A DNA stretch of 64,000 bases from Platismatia glauca (Eukaryota > Ascomycota > Lecanoromycetes > Lecanorales > Parmeliaceae). A program made the position numbers and the translations under genes. Below, piece after piece: positions 34,280-46,268 of the stretch. Where the stretch lies: NCBI GenBank assembly GCA_963556305.1, contig OY745764.1, positions 1,984,001 to 2,048,000 of the forward strand. The letters are read 5' to 3'. Positions within the stretch are counted from its first letter, which is position 1; each line of letters starts with the position of its first letter. The notes under the pieces are model-generated. The model did not search any database. It was not told where the DNA came from and saw only the letters and a program-made list of their open reading frames with translations.

Positions 34280-36351
34280 CTAATGTTCACAGAAGTAGAA
34301 TGTCTCTGACTGGATCTTCTCATTCGCCTCCTCCACATACACCTTTCTCTCTTCCATTAATTCAAGCCTCAGTTCCTTAGCTTCGTCCAATGAGATCGGA
34401 AAGTCGTCCACTTCGTCCACAATCTGATCCATAACCTCTTTTGGCAGTCTCGCAAGCCTCTCGCTATCTCGGATCTCCGGGCTCCACCAAGCTTTCTGCT
34501 GAGGTGGCACGTTGGCAGTCGAGATGATGCGACAATTAGGATCAATCAGAAATAGCGCCAATATCTTCCTGTGCCCCGGGCGCGAAGGATCTTCGAGCTT
34601 GAATGGAGCTACTCGATGCTGAAATACATTGGGGAAGGCGAGAAGACGTCCCTCTCTCGTCACGACTCGGCCTATTTCTTGCACTTTGGGCCCATCTTGC
34701 ATGACCCCGTAGAGCTCTTCGACACCTTCATAATCATCCTGAGTAAGTTTAGCTTTTGTAACTCAGCAGGATTTATGAAATCACCTGGCTATATGCTTTA
34801 ATTTCGAAGTCCTCATCAGCAGTGCGATGGCGAAAAAGGAGAGAGTTTTCCCCGATGTTCTTGGAGTCGTAGTAATATAGAGCTGTAGCACAAATTCGCT
34901 CATTGAGCTGTCCCTCAACATGCCACGATCCACCGTCGTAAGTTGGCTTCTCGGGTGTTAGCTCGATGTTGGCGAGCTTCACAATGACTTGGAGTCCTTG
35001 CTCGCCAAATTTCTGTCGAAGGTAGAATTGTTTATCTATTGGTCGTTGATACGATTCAAAGTCTCGAGGCTCCGGCCTTTGTAGAATGCGATTGGTCTTT
35101 CCCCAATTATCCCGAGCATCCCAATCATCCTGTAATTCCTCTGGGGGAGTTTTCCCATGGGGCCAATCATAGTCAGTCTGTTCGAGTGGGATGCGTACCT
35201 CGCGTTTGTCATGTGTTGAGGAAAGGGTCAAACTCCAGAGCGGAATTGATTTGGCAATGAATTTCTCGATGACAGAGTAGAGCTTTGGATGCAACGTCGG
35301 ATGTAAATTATTGATATAGCTGGTGATCTTGACATCGTCTCCGGCGAATTTCACGTCACAAGGCAGCCACTGGAAAGCTTTGGACCAGAATTTAGGATTG
35401 GTGCCACCCCAGGAGGAGGTATTAAATATTGCACGAGATCTGTCAACATTCACTTCTGTGTCGTCGGGTGTCGTGATAATCTCGCCTTTGCCAATATAAC
35501 TCACACAGTTTTGGAGGTCTACAACCCCAGATGACAGGACTCTCGATAGGCCATAGACCAATGGGAACAAAGAGGGGTGTACCAGGTCAAGTACTTTGCC
35601 ATCAGAGCCGGGATGCCAATCTTTGAGCCTATGAGGGACCTCTTCTAGGGGAGCAGCACCGGCTCGCAGGGCCTCTCTTAGCTCGGAAGAGATAGCAGTA
35701 TCAGATTTGATCACCGCGGCATCGAGGTCTAAGATCTCGATCATGCCGTCGCTTTGAAAGGATTTGGCTTTGTCACGTAATTCCGCCATGCACTATCAAA
35801 GGTATTAGACCAATCAGAGGCTCAAGGTCCGCTAGGAAAAATCACGATAAAGAGAGCCTCTGACGGTATCTAGACCTAGAACGCGATCCAGGCGTAAGGC
35901 TACCCCAGGGCTCCCCAATGTGGTCAAGTATGGATATCAAGAAGCGAACTGAGACAAGCTTAGGGCGGGAGGAGATGGGAATGCATAGGGACGAACAATG
36001 GGTCATTGGAAGTGCATGTAGACGGAGTGTCTTTGATCTCTTGAGAGGGATCTTTTCGATCACGACATCTCAACGAAAATTAGTACATACCCAGTCGAGC
36101 ATCTTCTCCGTCACGTCCATACCTTGGGTGCCAAGAGCTTCCTGGCGCCACTTCCGGACGATACCATCGTCAAAGACTTTCTTGTCCCAGTCCAGCTTGT
36201 CGGTAATTTTGTTCATGATTGCCATCATGTTCAGCTCTCGGACGGTCAATATGGTCCCCGACCAATCCAAGACAGCATTACGAAAGTATTCGCGAGGATT
36301 GTAGTTGACAGGCAGACCAAAGCCAGGGAGTTTGACACGTTCTTCTTCCAT
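34280..36351 (-). CDS. DUF4246 family protein
   Basis: Exons 36091-36351, 34785-35792 and 34280-34738 give 575 residues, all junctions in phase 0. The start is the ATG at 36351 (MEEERVKLPGFGLPVNY). The open frame extends upstream but has no ATG. Intron 1 (298 bp) is long for this window, with a GTATGT donor and a CTAATAC...TAG end. Intron 2 (46 bp) has a GTGATT donor. Conserved blocks of the family are visible: LPGFGLP at the start; VHPSLFPLVYGLSRVL and WLPCDVKF in the middle; and FPNVFQHRVAPFKLEDPSRP, a His-Arg block, followed by GHRKILALFLIDPN near the end. The last block resembles 2-oxoglutarate-dependent oxygenase folds, but activity is not established. Common in fungi, often several copies. 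Confidence 0.85.
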
Positions 36352-36963
36352 GTTGGTGGTCTGGACAGAGGGATATATCTCGAAGAACGGGCTGGTTTGG
36401 AGTGAGGAGAAATGTGCGAAGGGGAGAGTAGGAAGAAAATGTATTTGACTCTTTAACGGTGTCGACTCGTCCAAGAATGGGGGGCTTTAGGCACAAACCC
36501 GCTAAGGAGCGTGGCGTGGAGCGAAGCAAATGACGTTCTTGGCATTTGTTTGTTGCCTTGTTAGTTTCATCTGAGCGGACTGCTACACGGCACGGCAAAC
36601 AGCAGACCCTCAAAGCTCATTGAAATGATGAAATCGTTCGACGGGTTTCTATTAGCTCTGATCTTTTACAAGTCTAGTAATGTGAGGCTCATACGGAAAA
36701 GCTTCTGTCAACGCGGACAGTAAATCCAAAATGGTCCGACTGGTCCATGGTCCATCCGATGGCCCAACTTAGTCCAAAATGAAGCCACCTCCAGGACTCA
36801 TAGTTGGCTCACTACCGACGGGCATCAATCAATCGGTCCCCTGCTACGAATCGCGGTAGCTGACCATACGCAACTCAGGCCTCAGGATCTGGGTTACGAG
36901 TCCGCGATAGAGCTCATGGTGTTATCAAGAGTCGCGACGCTTTTGGAAGATCTTCTGACCGGT
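36352..36963. other. Intergenic
   Basis: Upstream region of the DUF4246 gene. The TTG-initiated extension of its frame is not supported as coding. A short tandem TGGTCCGACTGGTCCATGGTCCATC lies at 36731-36755 (GGTCC steps). Confidence 0.35.
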
Positions 36964-37299
36964 TTATCTTGCTGGCGGGTCCTCTGTTTCTGCAATAGAC
37001 CGGATGGAGAGGCAATTAGCGCCGCGGTTAACAGACGGAAGGCCTTCAAGGATTTCTGGATGTTCGTGCAATTTCTGGGAATCTGTCACATCAAAGCTGA
37101 TCTTCGGGTAGCTTTGCTGATGGGCGAGTGGGCAGTTGTCGATGGAGCGCCCGTTGGGAATCTTGATAAGGGCCTCAGGCGATAGCCAGCGAGGCCTTGA
37201 CCTGGTAGATTGTAGTTGGACCGTGCGGAGAGAAAGGTGGTCAAGATTGTTAAGATATGAATAGGAGAGCCAGAATGAGGACAGTGTCTTAGACTGCAT
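36964..37299 (-). CDS. Possible small hypothetical protein
   Basis: A 111-codon frame from ATG 37299 with protein-like composition (SPEALIKIPNGRSIDNCPLA, KISFDVTDSQKLHEHPEILE) and no obvious intron. No family recognised and no other support, so it may be a fragment. Confidence 0.3.
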   Translation of the reverse strand: MQSKTLSSFWLSYSYLNNLDHLSLRTVQLQSTRSRPRWLSPEALIKIPNGRSIDNCPLAHQQSYPKISFDVTDSQKLHEHPEILEGLPSVNRGANCLSIRSIAETEDPPAR

Positions 37300-38038
37300 C
37301 TACCATGAAAGGTTGTTTGTTGCCATGGACTGCAGTCCGCTTCGTAGAACGAAGTGGTTCTATTTTCCATGCACAATAGTACCACCCCAAAGCCGCCCAA
37401 CGCCCCAATCATCTATTTTTCTCTTCCCCTCTCTGACCCTCTCCACAATCCCTCCATCCTCCTTACATCCTTCCTCAAGCCCCCACCACGACGCAACAAC
37501 AACAGCACCACCAGTACCGGCCCCACGATGAACACTTCCATCGCCCTCGCAGCTACTACCACTCGGGTCAGCTCAAGTCTCCCACCTGTACAGCGGCAAG
37601 CTATTCCACAGTGAAGGCAGGACGTATACAACCCACAGGTAGGGTACATTCCACATTAATGCAACCCCGGAGAGCAGATATGAAAGTTGACCAACGCACA
37701 AATTGTGGACAATGGTGCACGGCTCCGTGATGAGCAAGTCCACAGACGGCTTGCTAATGGGTTTTAAACAGTTGTGTGCCGCGCCAGCGCGGACAGATCA
37801 GCAGAGAGAGCGACAAAGTTATATTGTACGCGACTTGAGGGACCGTAAGCCATTTCGTGATGTAAGATTAGGCAACGAGAGTGGCATTAAGGTTTATGCA
37901 TTTTTGGTGAGGTTGGGTAGAACTTGTAGCGGTTCTAATTGCTGGAGTGAGTTGCTTTGCGGTGCTGGATGTAGCGGACATCCATTATTGCGAGGCTCCT
38001 GAAAGCTGAATTGGAGAAATGAAAATCAGGGCGAATTC
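37300..38038. other. Intergenic with low-complexity CA/CT-rich patch
   Basis: 37380-37560 is CCN/ACN-rich on the plus strand and open in several frames for that reason. No gene supported. Confidence 0.35.
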
Positions 38039-38059
38039 GTGTTTTCCACATTCTCATGT

Positions 38060-38341
38060 GATCTGCTGACTTTTCAGCAGGAAACAGGTGTTTCAGACCT
38101 TGAAATTCACATGTGTACTTTCGATGCTTGCCCATCCAACAATATGTTTCCAAGTCGTCGAGCTTGGTGGGCTCATGAGACCGAAGGCCATAGAATGCAG
38201 GTCACACGGGTATGCAATCGTTGTCCTGAAACTTTCAAGGAGCAAGCTCTATACAAAAGCCCCTTTGAAAATGTTGATGAAGGCCAGTCTGCCCATCTAT
38301 CAGCTAAAGAGGCCTCTGCAGCTGCGATAACGTGTTGCTAG
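38060..38341 (+). pseudogene. C2H2 zinc-finger protein fragment
   Basis: A plus-strand frame reads HMCTFDACPSNNMFPSRRAW, WAHETEGHRM, then RVCNRCPETFKEQALYK. This is the arrangement of a group of fungal C2H2 proteins (CTFxxC...FxSRxxWxxHExxxH followed by a second CxxC). The frame stops at 38339. A further piece in another frame near 38500 reads NVGKHLEQND, as in the following RHVGxHLE finger. The N- and C-terminal regions expected of the family are missing, so I treat it as a relic. Confidence 0.4.
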
Positions 38342-39442
38342 CGCCTCGACCGCAGGAAAGGTAGCTTTTGAAGCCAGTACACATGAGAGACAGGCCCGCT
38401 GTCATTGCCAATCACGGAACCTACCCCAACGAAGCCGATGTCTATATCGTCCTGACAAATTTTTTGAACGAACAGGCAGCTGGAATGATCGTCTAGAGCA
38501 ACGTAGGCAAGCATCTTGAGCAAAACGACGTGAAGGAGGACGAGGGCTAGGACGAAGATTTGAGGGATTGGATGATGCATATGATGCATCAAGCCACGCC
38601 ATTGGTCATTATCGAAAACGGTAACTGCAGCTAAAAATTGGAAAACGTTGGCGAGAAACAGAAGCAGGAGCAGAACGCAGTCTCATCGGACGCATCCGGC
38701 GACGACGAGCAGGTAAAATAGCCATCTTCTCATATAACGAAAGAGCACAATCCAGTCGCGAAATCTGGGTACTATGAGCAGCTGTTCCATCTACCTTTAC
38801 GGTTGGCGGTAAGCATATCGATTTCCCCCAATCTGACCAGTCTCGCTTTGTATCTCCAATTCTTTCATTACGAGTTCGAGCTCCAGAAACATATCATACT
38901 CGTGCGCACATACTTTTCGTTCGGGAAATGCAGAGCTAGGTAGATACATATTTTGGAAGAAAACAATGTTGAATTTTTACGATTTTCGCGGGCCCTCAAT
39001 GCAATTTATTGTGCCGAAACACTCTCAAACTCCACGCCAATAACGCGGCATCGACCACCCACCTATGCACCTCCGGGAAGTCTACCACGAATGATGACCC
39101 AGACGTCGCTCAGAGATTTGTCGAATATCCGAGATCCAATGGATGAGGTTGATAGGGACGAGGGGAAGAGAGGCGGGGGGCGGTGCCTGGAGTCTGCTCT
39201 TGGCACCAACACGTGCCGTGTCATCTGGGTGTGAGGTAGCCAACTCTCGAAACCACCTGACTTCTCACCACATCATTCTCTGACATTCCTTACTATTTTT
39301 GCTGTCCCCTACATTTATATCTTCCTTACGGCCACCTGCACACTCTAGGAAGAACGAGGCACACGTCATCCGTCAGCACACAGCCCGAATCCCTCGACGA
39401 ATAAAACGCTCAAAAGCCCCAAGAATAATCATTGACGCCGCC
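38342..39442. other. Intergenic
   Basis: No gene supported. It includes the promoter of the App1-type gene, whose ATG sits in a GCCGCCATGG context. Confidence 0.35.
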
Positions 39443-40726
39443 ATGGATAAAAGTCGGCAGGTGATGGAGGTGACTCATACAGAGCGCGAGACCCGATCAG
39501 CAGGCGACTTTCACAAGATCGAGGAGTTGCTCCCCAAACATATAGGCTCGCGATGGAACATACCCTTCCTCGACAACATGGGTTCCTGCCTGAGCACGTT
39601 CAATCCCTTGGCGAAAGCCGTCGACCCGGAAAAGGAAGAAGTCTGGTTACTCGACAATACAGCCTACCGACCCGTCCACGTCTACCCGCATCAGCCGCAG
39701 CCATTCCAAGCCCAATTTACGGCTGCCTACTTTAAGAGGTATACAGGGAAGGATTGGAGCAAAGCTGTGGCCAGTATTGCGGATACGATTGGTCTAGCAG
39801 ATGGAGAAGGAAGAGCGCAGGCGGAGAAAACTATTGCGCACCGATTGAAGCCGTTTGTGGAGACCATAGCCCCTGCACGACATGTTGAAATCAAATTACC
39901 CAACGGCACTGTCAAGAAGCTTGGGCCTGGTGGACGAAGTGCCGTCAGTCAACAGGTCATCTGTTCTATCCAAGACCACAAAGATGGAGGTAGTGCGGAG
40001 ATCTCAGCGCTACCCTCAGAAGAAGTTACCCCTCATGGACCTATGCTCACTCACTTCGCGGAGCCAGAGGGCTGGTTGATGGTCTCAGGTAGGTCATACC
40101 GGCGATGCATTCCACCCACATTCTGACTGCTCTCAGATATCGACGACTCAATCAAAATAACCATGACCCCCTCACCTATCGGTATCCTCCGCAGCACCTT
40201 TGTCTCGGACCCCACCCCCATAGCCGGAATGCCAGAGCTCTACGCCCAGATCGCCACCTCCCTCAAGCCAACCTGGTTCTACCTCTCCGCCTCTCCTTAC
40301 AACCTTTACCCCTTCCTCCGCACATTCTTACACCAATACTACCCCAAAGGCACGACCATACTCCGCGACGCATCATGGATGGATCTCGGCGGCTTCCTCG
40401 CGTCGCTCACGCAGGGGACCGAAGCATACAAGAGAAGCCGCATAGAAGAGATTCATGGCTGGCTGCCTAATAGGAAGGTGCTTTGTGTGGGTGATAGCAC
40501 GCAGAGTGATCCTGAAGCGTATGGGGATATATGTAGGAAGTATAAAGGATGGGTTAAGGCAGTGTTCATCAGGAAGGTGACGGATGTTTCTGAGATGAAA
40601 GATACGGACAAGAACACGGATAAGAGATTTGAGAAAGCATTTAGGGATGTGCCGAGGGAGATTTGGAGGACGTTTGAGGATCCGAAAGAGCTGTACGAGG
40701 CTGTGGAGCAGTTGAAGGGATTGTAG
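39443..40726 (+). CDS. App1-type phosphatidate phosphatase domain protein (DUF2183)
   Basis: Exons 39443-40088 and 40137-40726, with a 48-bp intron (GTAGGT donor, TCTGAC branch, CTCAG acceptor), give 411 residues. The intron lies right before the catalytic motif DIDDSIK (residues about 216-222), the HAD nucleophile motif of App1, with Ser in place of the usual Thr. The SASPYNLYPFL block and CVGDSTQSDPEAYGDI supply the remaining HAD motifs in the right order. The N-terminal half (VWLLDNTAYRPV, then a loop with VTPHGPMLTHF) matches the beta-rich part preceding the domain. Yeast App1 dephosphorylates phosphatidate at actin patches. This version is shorter and its membrane target is unknown. The open frame extends upstream to 39299 without ATG. 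Confidence 0.85.
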
Positions 40727-40977
40727 GAGTGACCCAGAGTTGTAAATTGCTGTTGGATTAGCGGGCGTTCGGTGGGCTTTTGTGCTTGTTACACTGTCAT
40801 TGCATAGACTCTGGGTGTTTCTTGGATGAGCGTAGCATACTCACTGAACCGACGATTTGACAACTGATAAAGACAACGCAGTTACTTCCACAAATCCTTC
40901 CTACACCACCACCTCCGACCATCTTGCATCCTTCCCCGCAACACCTCTCACATACCTCACCCTGCAAGACCCCCCCT

Positions 40978-42013
40978 TCACCTCCCCCTAAAGACCGCCT
41001 TCCTCTTCTCCCCAAACGCCCTCAACGCCTCATCCCGATCCCCCATCCCCACCAAACCCTCATACTCCCTCCCCTCCCCCTCCGCCGTCCCCTCCCCCAC
41101 CGCCCTCATCGCCGCCCCCACAGCCCCCGGCCCCCCCTCGCAAATCTCCCTCGCCATCCCCACCGCGCTCTCAAACACCCTCCCCCTCACCTCCCCCCTC
41201 CACTCCCTGCCCCCCGTCCACCCCCCATCCCCACCCCCACCAACATCAACAACCCGCTCACACACCCCCATCACCCCCGCCTCCACGCCCCCCACCCGCC
41301 TTCCCGTCAGCACCATCTCCAGCGCCCGCGCCTCCCCGATCAACCGCCGCAACCGATACGTGCCGCCCGCGCCGGGGATGATGGCGAGCCGGGTCTCGGG
41401 CAGGCCGACTTGCGCGGTGGAGGCGAAGACGCGGAAGGTGGTGGCGAGGGCGAGTTCGAGGCCGCCGCCGAGGGCGAGGGAGGAGACGGCGCTGATGGTG
41501 GGGAGGGGGAGGGTCGAGAGCGCGGTGAGGGTGGCGCGAAGGTGGGTGAGGAAGTGGTGAGTTCTGGTGGGGGAGGGGTTAGCGGGTGGTGGGGGAGGAG
41601 GCGGAGCGAGATTGGTCTGTGGGTACGTACTCCGCGGAAGACATGCCCCTGCGCTCCTTCAGGTCCGCCCCGGCGCAGAAACACTCGTCGACCTCGCTCG
41701 CGAGCACCAGCGCCCGCGGCCCCGCCCCGACCGCCCCGCGCTCCCCCCCACGGGCCCACCCGCCCCCGGCCTCCCTCCCCACGGCGTCGATCTCGCGCGC
41801 GAGCTCGGCGAGGAGCGGGCGCGAGATGGCGTTGCGGGTGCGCGGGTTGTTGAGGCTGAGGACGCGGATGTGGCCGAGGTGGGGGGCGGGGATGTTGTGG
41901 GTTTTTATGAGGGGGGCGGAGGCGGTGGAGGAGGGGCGGGTGGGGCGGAGGGAAGGTTTGGAGGGGGGGAGGGGGTGGTGGTGGAGGATGAGGGGGGGAT
42001 GTCGGGGACGCAT
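40978..42013 (-). CDS. Enoyl-CoA hydratase/isomerase, probably mitochondrial (methylglutaconyl-CoA hydratase-like)
   Basis: Exons 41631-42013 and 40978-41563 give 322 residues. The intron 41564-41630 (GTACGT donor, CGCTAAC branch, CCAG acceptor) joins in phase to give MSSAETHHFLTHL. The first 35 residues are basic and Ser/Pro-rich, a likely presequence. Crotonase motifs: CAGADLKER forms the first oxyanion block, and SSLALGGGLELAL the second. GLPETRLAIIPGAGGTYRL matches the AUH subgroup (leucine breakdown), where the active-site Glu lies in LPE. The gene is extremely GC-rich at third positions compared with its neighbours, with long C/G runs. Ordinary short-chain hydratase is the alternative. 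Confidence 0.88.
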
Positions 42014-42181
42014 GGTTGAGGCGGAGAGTTGGGGAGGTTCGTTTGGATGGGGTTCTTCTATGTACTAGTGCTGCGTGAATGACGTGACAATCTCGATTGC
42101 AGTTGAAGAGCAGGCTTTTCGTGAAGATCAATGCGTTTTGCTATACTGTGAAAACCTTTTTGTACATCGACAATGAGCATC

Positions 42182-45100
42182 CTATATGAACTTCCCGTTC
42201 GCACAATACTCGAACACCTCATCCTGGTCAGGCCACCCGCCCCATTTCCTATTCTGCCTCACAATCTCTTGGACCGCCCTCACGATTTTCTCCGGAGCAG
42301 GTTCTGCCTTCATCTCTAGCTCATGTCGTACAGTGCTTGGGTCTTCTCCTCGAGCTTCAGCTTCCCTCTGTTCAAGGATTATCCAGCTGCGTTCCATAAA
42401 AACATGAACGGCGGTCAGACACCGCCGCAAGACTCTCTGTCCATTCAATTTCCAGCCGGCAAGCGCGTTGATTTCGTCGGCGAAGAGGGACATCCACTCC
42501 ACCAAGTCCAAAAGGCCGTTGTAATCTCGGCGAAGTCCGAGTACTCTTATGAACGAATGAAGACAGGCGGGGGTTGGCACCTCTGCAAGTTTTGGAAGCA
42601 AGCAGGCTGGAGGTATAAAAGCCCGGGATGATACATCTTCAGCGTCTTCTCTGATGACATTAGACCTCCATTTACCATGTTCCTCGACGGATTGATCGAT
42701 CTTTGATTTCTCCTCCGTTAGAGAAACAGGTATCTCTTGCCGCATGGATCTCGACCTAACAACGTTTCTGAAAATCTCTATGAGCAGCGGAAGACTGGTC
42801 GAGAGTACGTGATCCGCATCAGGATCGTTTGTTGCTCGTCCAATGCTTGGATTTCTGGTCAGCCTTTCGCTGGCAAAAATTGTTTTTTCTAGTCCTTTGC
42901 AGAGTAAGTGAAAACCCTCGAGAGTCAATTTCAAGTCAATTTCACGCATGACATTTACTAGGAGCCAGGTCATCCGCCAAGTCTTGATGTCCTGGTAATC
43001 TTGGTCTACAAATCTCGAGACAACATCGGTCACTACTCTGGGTTCAGAGAGCGGTCGGAGAAGATTATACCATACAGGTCGATATCGCGGTTTTCGAGCA
43101 AGCACAAGCAGAATGGCTTTGTGCAGCGGATTTATAACAACAGGCCGAAGTGAAGGTGCATGCTCTGAGGATTCTTCCGAATGACGTCGCAACGAATCAG
43201 GCTGGGGAATTTTTGTTTTCCCCATGGGTGAACCCAAAACTAAACCAGTGTCAACGAGGGTAAATTCGTCGGCTCTAGCTTCAAGAGGCATTCTCGGCGA
43301 GAATCGAACCAACAGCCGGATGTAGGAAGAGAAAAGATGGAGAGGTATGGATGCGAGCGCAGCTTGAGCCTCGGGAGTGCTTGGTGATTGCTCATCACTC
43401 AAAACACGTATGTGGGAATTCGGTATGTTGCACTCTTCAAGGAATTGTAGACCGGCTTCGAGAGTCGGCGCATTCGCAAGCATGTCGGTTAATAACTTCG
43501 GACTGGGCGTGATCTTAACCTCGGCTATCATTTGGAGGAATTCGTCTATAGTTGGTGGTGGTCTACGAACATAGATTGCTTCCCGAGGGGACTCGGGAGC
43601 AGCTAAAACCTCCAGGCCATCACCAGGTAAAGGCTGCTCGTTGTCTGTGTAATTGGTCGCAGTGACAACCGTTTTCTTAGCGGATTGTCGTTTGGCATCG
43701 TGCACAATTTTTTCAAACATTCGATGGTACACGTGAGAAGCTCCTGCAAGTCCGAGCCCCTGATCTTTGTACGACAAGAAGCAAGACCAAGCTTCATCGA
43801 GAGTCCTTGTCGCTCGTATCCGAGAGGCCCAGATACTTGTCTCTCCGGTACGATACACATAGGGAAGTTTGACTACACGGCTTTGTATAGTGGGGCTTCC
43901 ATCGGTGTCCCAGCCCGCAAGGACCGAGGCCACAGCATCCCAATCATCCGGGGCGTATCCTGCTTCCCAGGATCGCCTTATAGCTTCCATGGCCCGACTG
44001 ATTCCATGCTCGGCATTGATATCAGCGTCTATACCAAGCTTCTCTTCTTTCCAGGGCGGCCATGATTTTACTTTCATCTGCGCCCATTCGCGTTCCATCA
44101 AGGTCTGTTTATGCCTAAGCTGCATACTGATAACAGCACGATACCCTCTTCTGTCAACGATCAAGGGGGGTTGGAATTGATCCATCCTTCTCAACAGACG
44201 GAATTGCGCTTGCTGCTGGTGAAATGCGGATTCGAAAGGCCCTATCGATGCTGGAAGCGACACTAATTTCAGGATTGTGTTGTACATATATGTGAGTTTC
44301 GCTGTGTCTTCCGAAGTCAGCACAGTGGTTCGCGTGACACCTTGACGGAAATTGAGACCGTCCAAATACCGACTGATCAAGTCTGCGATGTTACCAAAAG
44401 CTGCTGGCCAGACCTTGCGCGCAGAGCGTAGTAGCCTTATAACCATAACCATAAAGACGCTCTCCCTCATCCCGCGCGTGTCATCTTTCGGGCTTTTGCG
44501 AAATTTCGCGAAATTCCAATCTCGTAGCACTTCATCCGCGAGCTTGTCCAGTGGCACTTCATCCGCGAGCTTGTCCAGTGGCACTTCATCCGCGAGCTTG
44601 TCCAGTGGTACTTCATCCGCGAGCTTGTCCAGTGGTACTTCATCCGCGAGCTTGTCCAGTGGTACTTCATCCGCGAGCTTGTCCAGTGGTACTTCATCCG
44701 CGAACTCGGCCAGTGGAGCTAACGATTCCAGCCAGCGTTCCATTCCCTCCATCAATTTCCAAGCGCAGACCAACAGATCTCTCAGGGCCTCCGCACTCGA
44801 TTCCCGTCGACGAAGTAGAAAGACAAACACGAAGGGAGGAATTGAAAATTTCTTTTCGACCTTTGTCATCCCCTGATGCGCAATCACCGCCAACAGTCGT
44901 TTCGCTGCACGTTCGGTCGTTTCTGAGGTCAAGATCCAGGCCCAATTCATCAAGTCCTTGACGTCCCATCCTCCACGATTGAGAAAGTTGGTATTGTCGC
45001 GGTTTAAGAATTTCAGCAATGCGCTGTCCAAAAGGATATTTGCAGCATTCGGATTCTTGAGCCGAGCTTGATATTTGAGTATAGGATCCACATGCCGTAG

Positions 45101-45581
45101 GTATTGGACAAGTAGCCCTTTCAAGTTTATCATTTTACTGGTCTCCCGGACGATAGATGCTTCTTTCTCGGTCTCCCTAGCTTCTTTGATGGCTTCTTCT
45201 CTGTTCAGAGTGAGGAGCATTGGATTACTGACACTTGCCAGGTTCACCTTGCCTTTGGCTTCCTGCTCGTTCGCGTACTCGCGGCCTATGGGTCCCAGAG
45301 CAGCTATGAGGGCTTCCGTTGGAGTGAAGCTTGTTACTGAACTTGGGCTTTGGGCTGGGTATAATTCGTCGAGCTGTAGGTTTGAAGGCACTTCGCGTTC
45401 TTGTCGCCCTGGGTGAAGCTCGAAAAGCGTTCGTCTGGGGGTCTGAGAGCATGATTTCCCGCTGCCGCCTCCTCGAGACCATAGTACGCCCACCTGTAGC
45501 TGTTAGCGATGATCCAGGCACTGGTCAAAGACAGAAATCATCAGGAATGAACACTTACACCTCGAGGTCGCAATGCCACAT
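42182..45581 (-). CDS. Large mitochondrial-type protein with 9-residue tandem repeats
   Basis: 1,110 residues from exons 45561-45581 and 42182-45493. The long frame lacks an ATG at its upstream end. A 67-bp intron (45494-45560; GTGTAA donor, GCTAAC branch, CTACAG acceptor) links it in phase to ATG TGG CAT TGC GAC CTC GAG. The N-terminus is Arg/Ser-rich with no acidic cluster, as in mitochondrial precursors. The body is helical with many Arg/Trp/Leu pairs, reminiscent of fungal PPR-like or mitochondrial RNA-maintenance proteins, but I cannot assign repeats with confidence. Residues about 270-325 contain six perfect ADEVPLDKL units. The last residues are FEYCANGKFI. Family known only as fungal hypothetical proteins, to my recognition. 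Confidence 0.8.
44530..44691 (-). repeat. Coding minisatellite, six 27-bp units
   Basis: Six units of 27 bp (plus-strand CTTCATCCGCGAGCTTGTCC and seven more bases), each encoding ADEVPLDKL on the minus strand, with partial units at both ends (FADEV and ADEVLRD). Units differ at one or two silent positions (GGCA versus GGTA). Length is a multiple of three, so expansion keeps the frame. Confidence 0.95.
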
Positions 45582-46268
45582 TGAGCACCGGTATAGTAAT
45601 CCAAAGCTCTAAACTGAGCCTCAGAGTTGAAGCAGATGACAGTGCCGGCGGCATTCATACCTATGCTGCGCTTGATGTTGTCAATGGTGAGTTTGGGGAA
45701 AAGGGATCCAGATCAAGACCCGTAGAGTAAGGCTGAGCTAGCTGCAGATCACGTGCTTGTCTGGTTTCACCTCGAAAAGAGTGTTTCCTAAGTTATAATC
45801 TGTGAATGATATCTGCCATCCAACCATTTGCGGACTGTGACCTTGGTCTTCAGAAGCTTGCAGGAGACTACACTCACCACTCTTTGCATCAAGGAATATA
45901 CCAGCGCTCCGATGAAGGAGACAGACACTGCGAATGTCTTCTGTGTGCTTTCTGGGCATGTCTCTCAAACCTGTAACCATCTTCATGCTTTGATCACCAT
46001 AGCTTCAGAAGTGGCACAGGCCATTGTACTATCCACTGTCTCTTTCAGATGTATAGAGACTTTGCGGGCGCTTACTGCGGTAGCTATGTATGCGGTCCAG
46101 CTTTGCTACTGCCGCTTTGCGAGAGGGCAATCCCATCTTTTCAACTTCTTGCAGCGTTATTCTCAGATGGAAAATCGTGGTATTGGCTTTCTTTTGCATT
46201 GACTGTCTACTTAGTCCTTTCGTCTTTCGAAATAACTTGATGAATTGAATACCGCCACACATACAAAT
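45582..46268. promoter_or_regulatory. Divergent intergenic region
   Basis: Between start codons at 45581 (minus) and 46269 (plus). No supported gene; must contain both promoters. Confidence 0.4.

Noticed and set aside
36070..36474. N-terminal extension of the DUF4246 frame to 36474
   Set aside because: It begins at TTG; the ATG at 36351 starts directly before the conserved LPGFGLP block.
41340..42131. A 263-codon minus-strand frame over the hydratase gene, and Pro/Arg-rich plus-strand frames of 150-309 codons
   Set aside because: Out-of-frame reading of very GC-rich coding DNA; low-complexity products.
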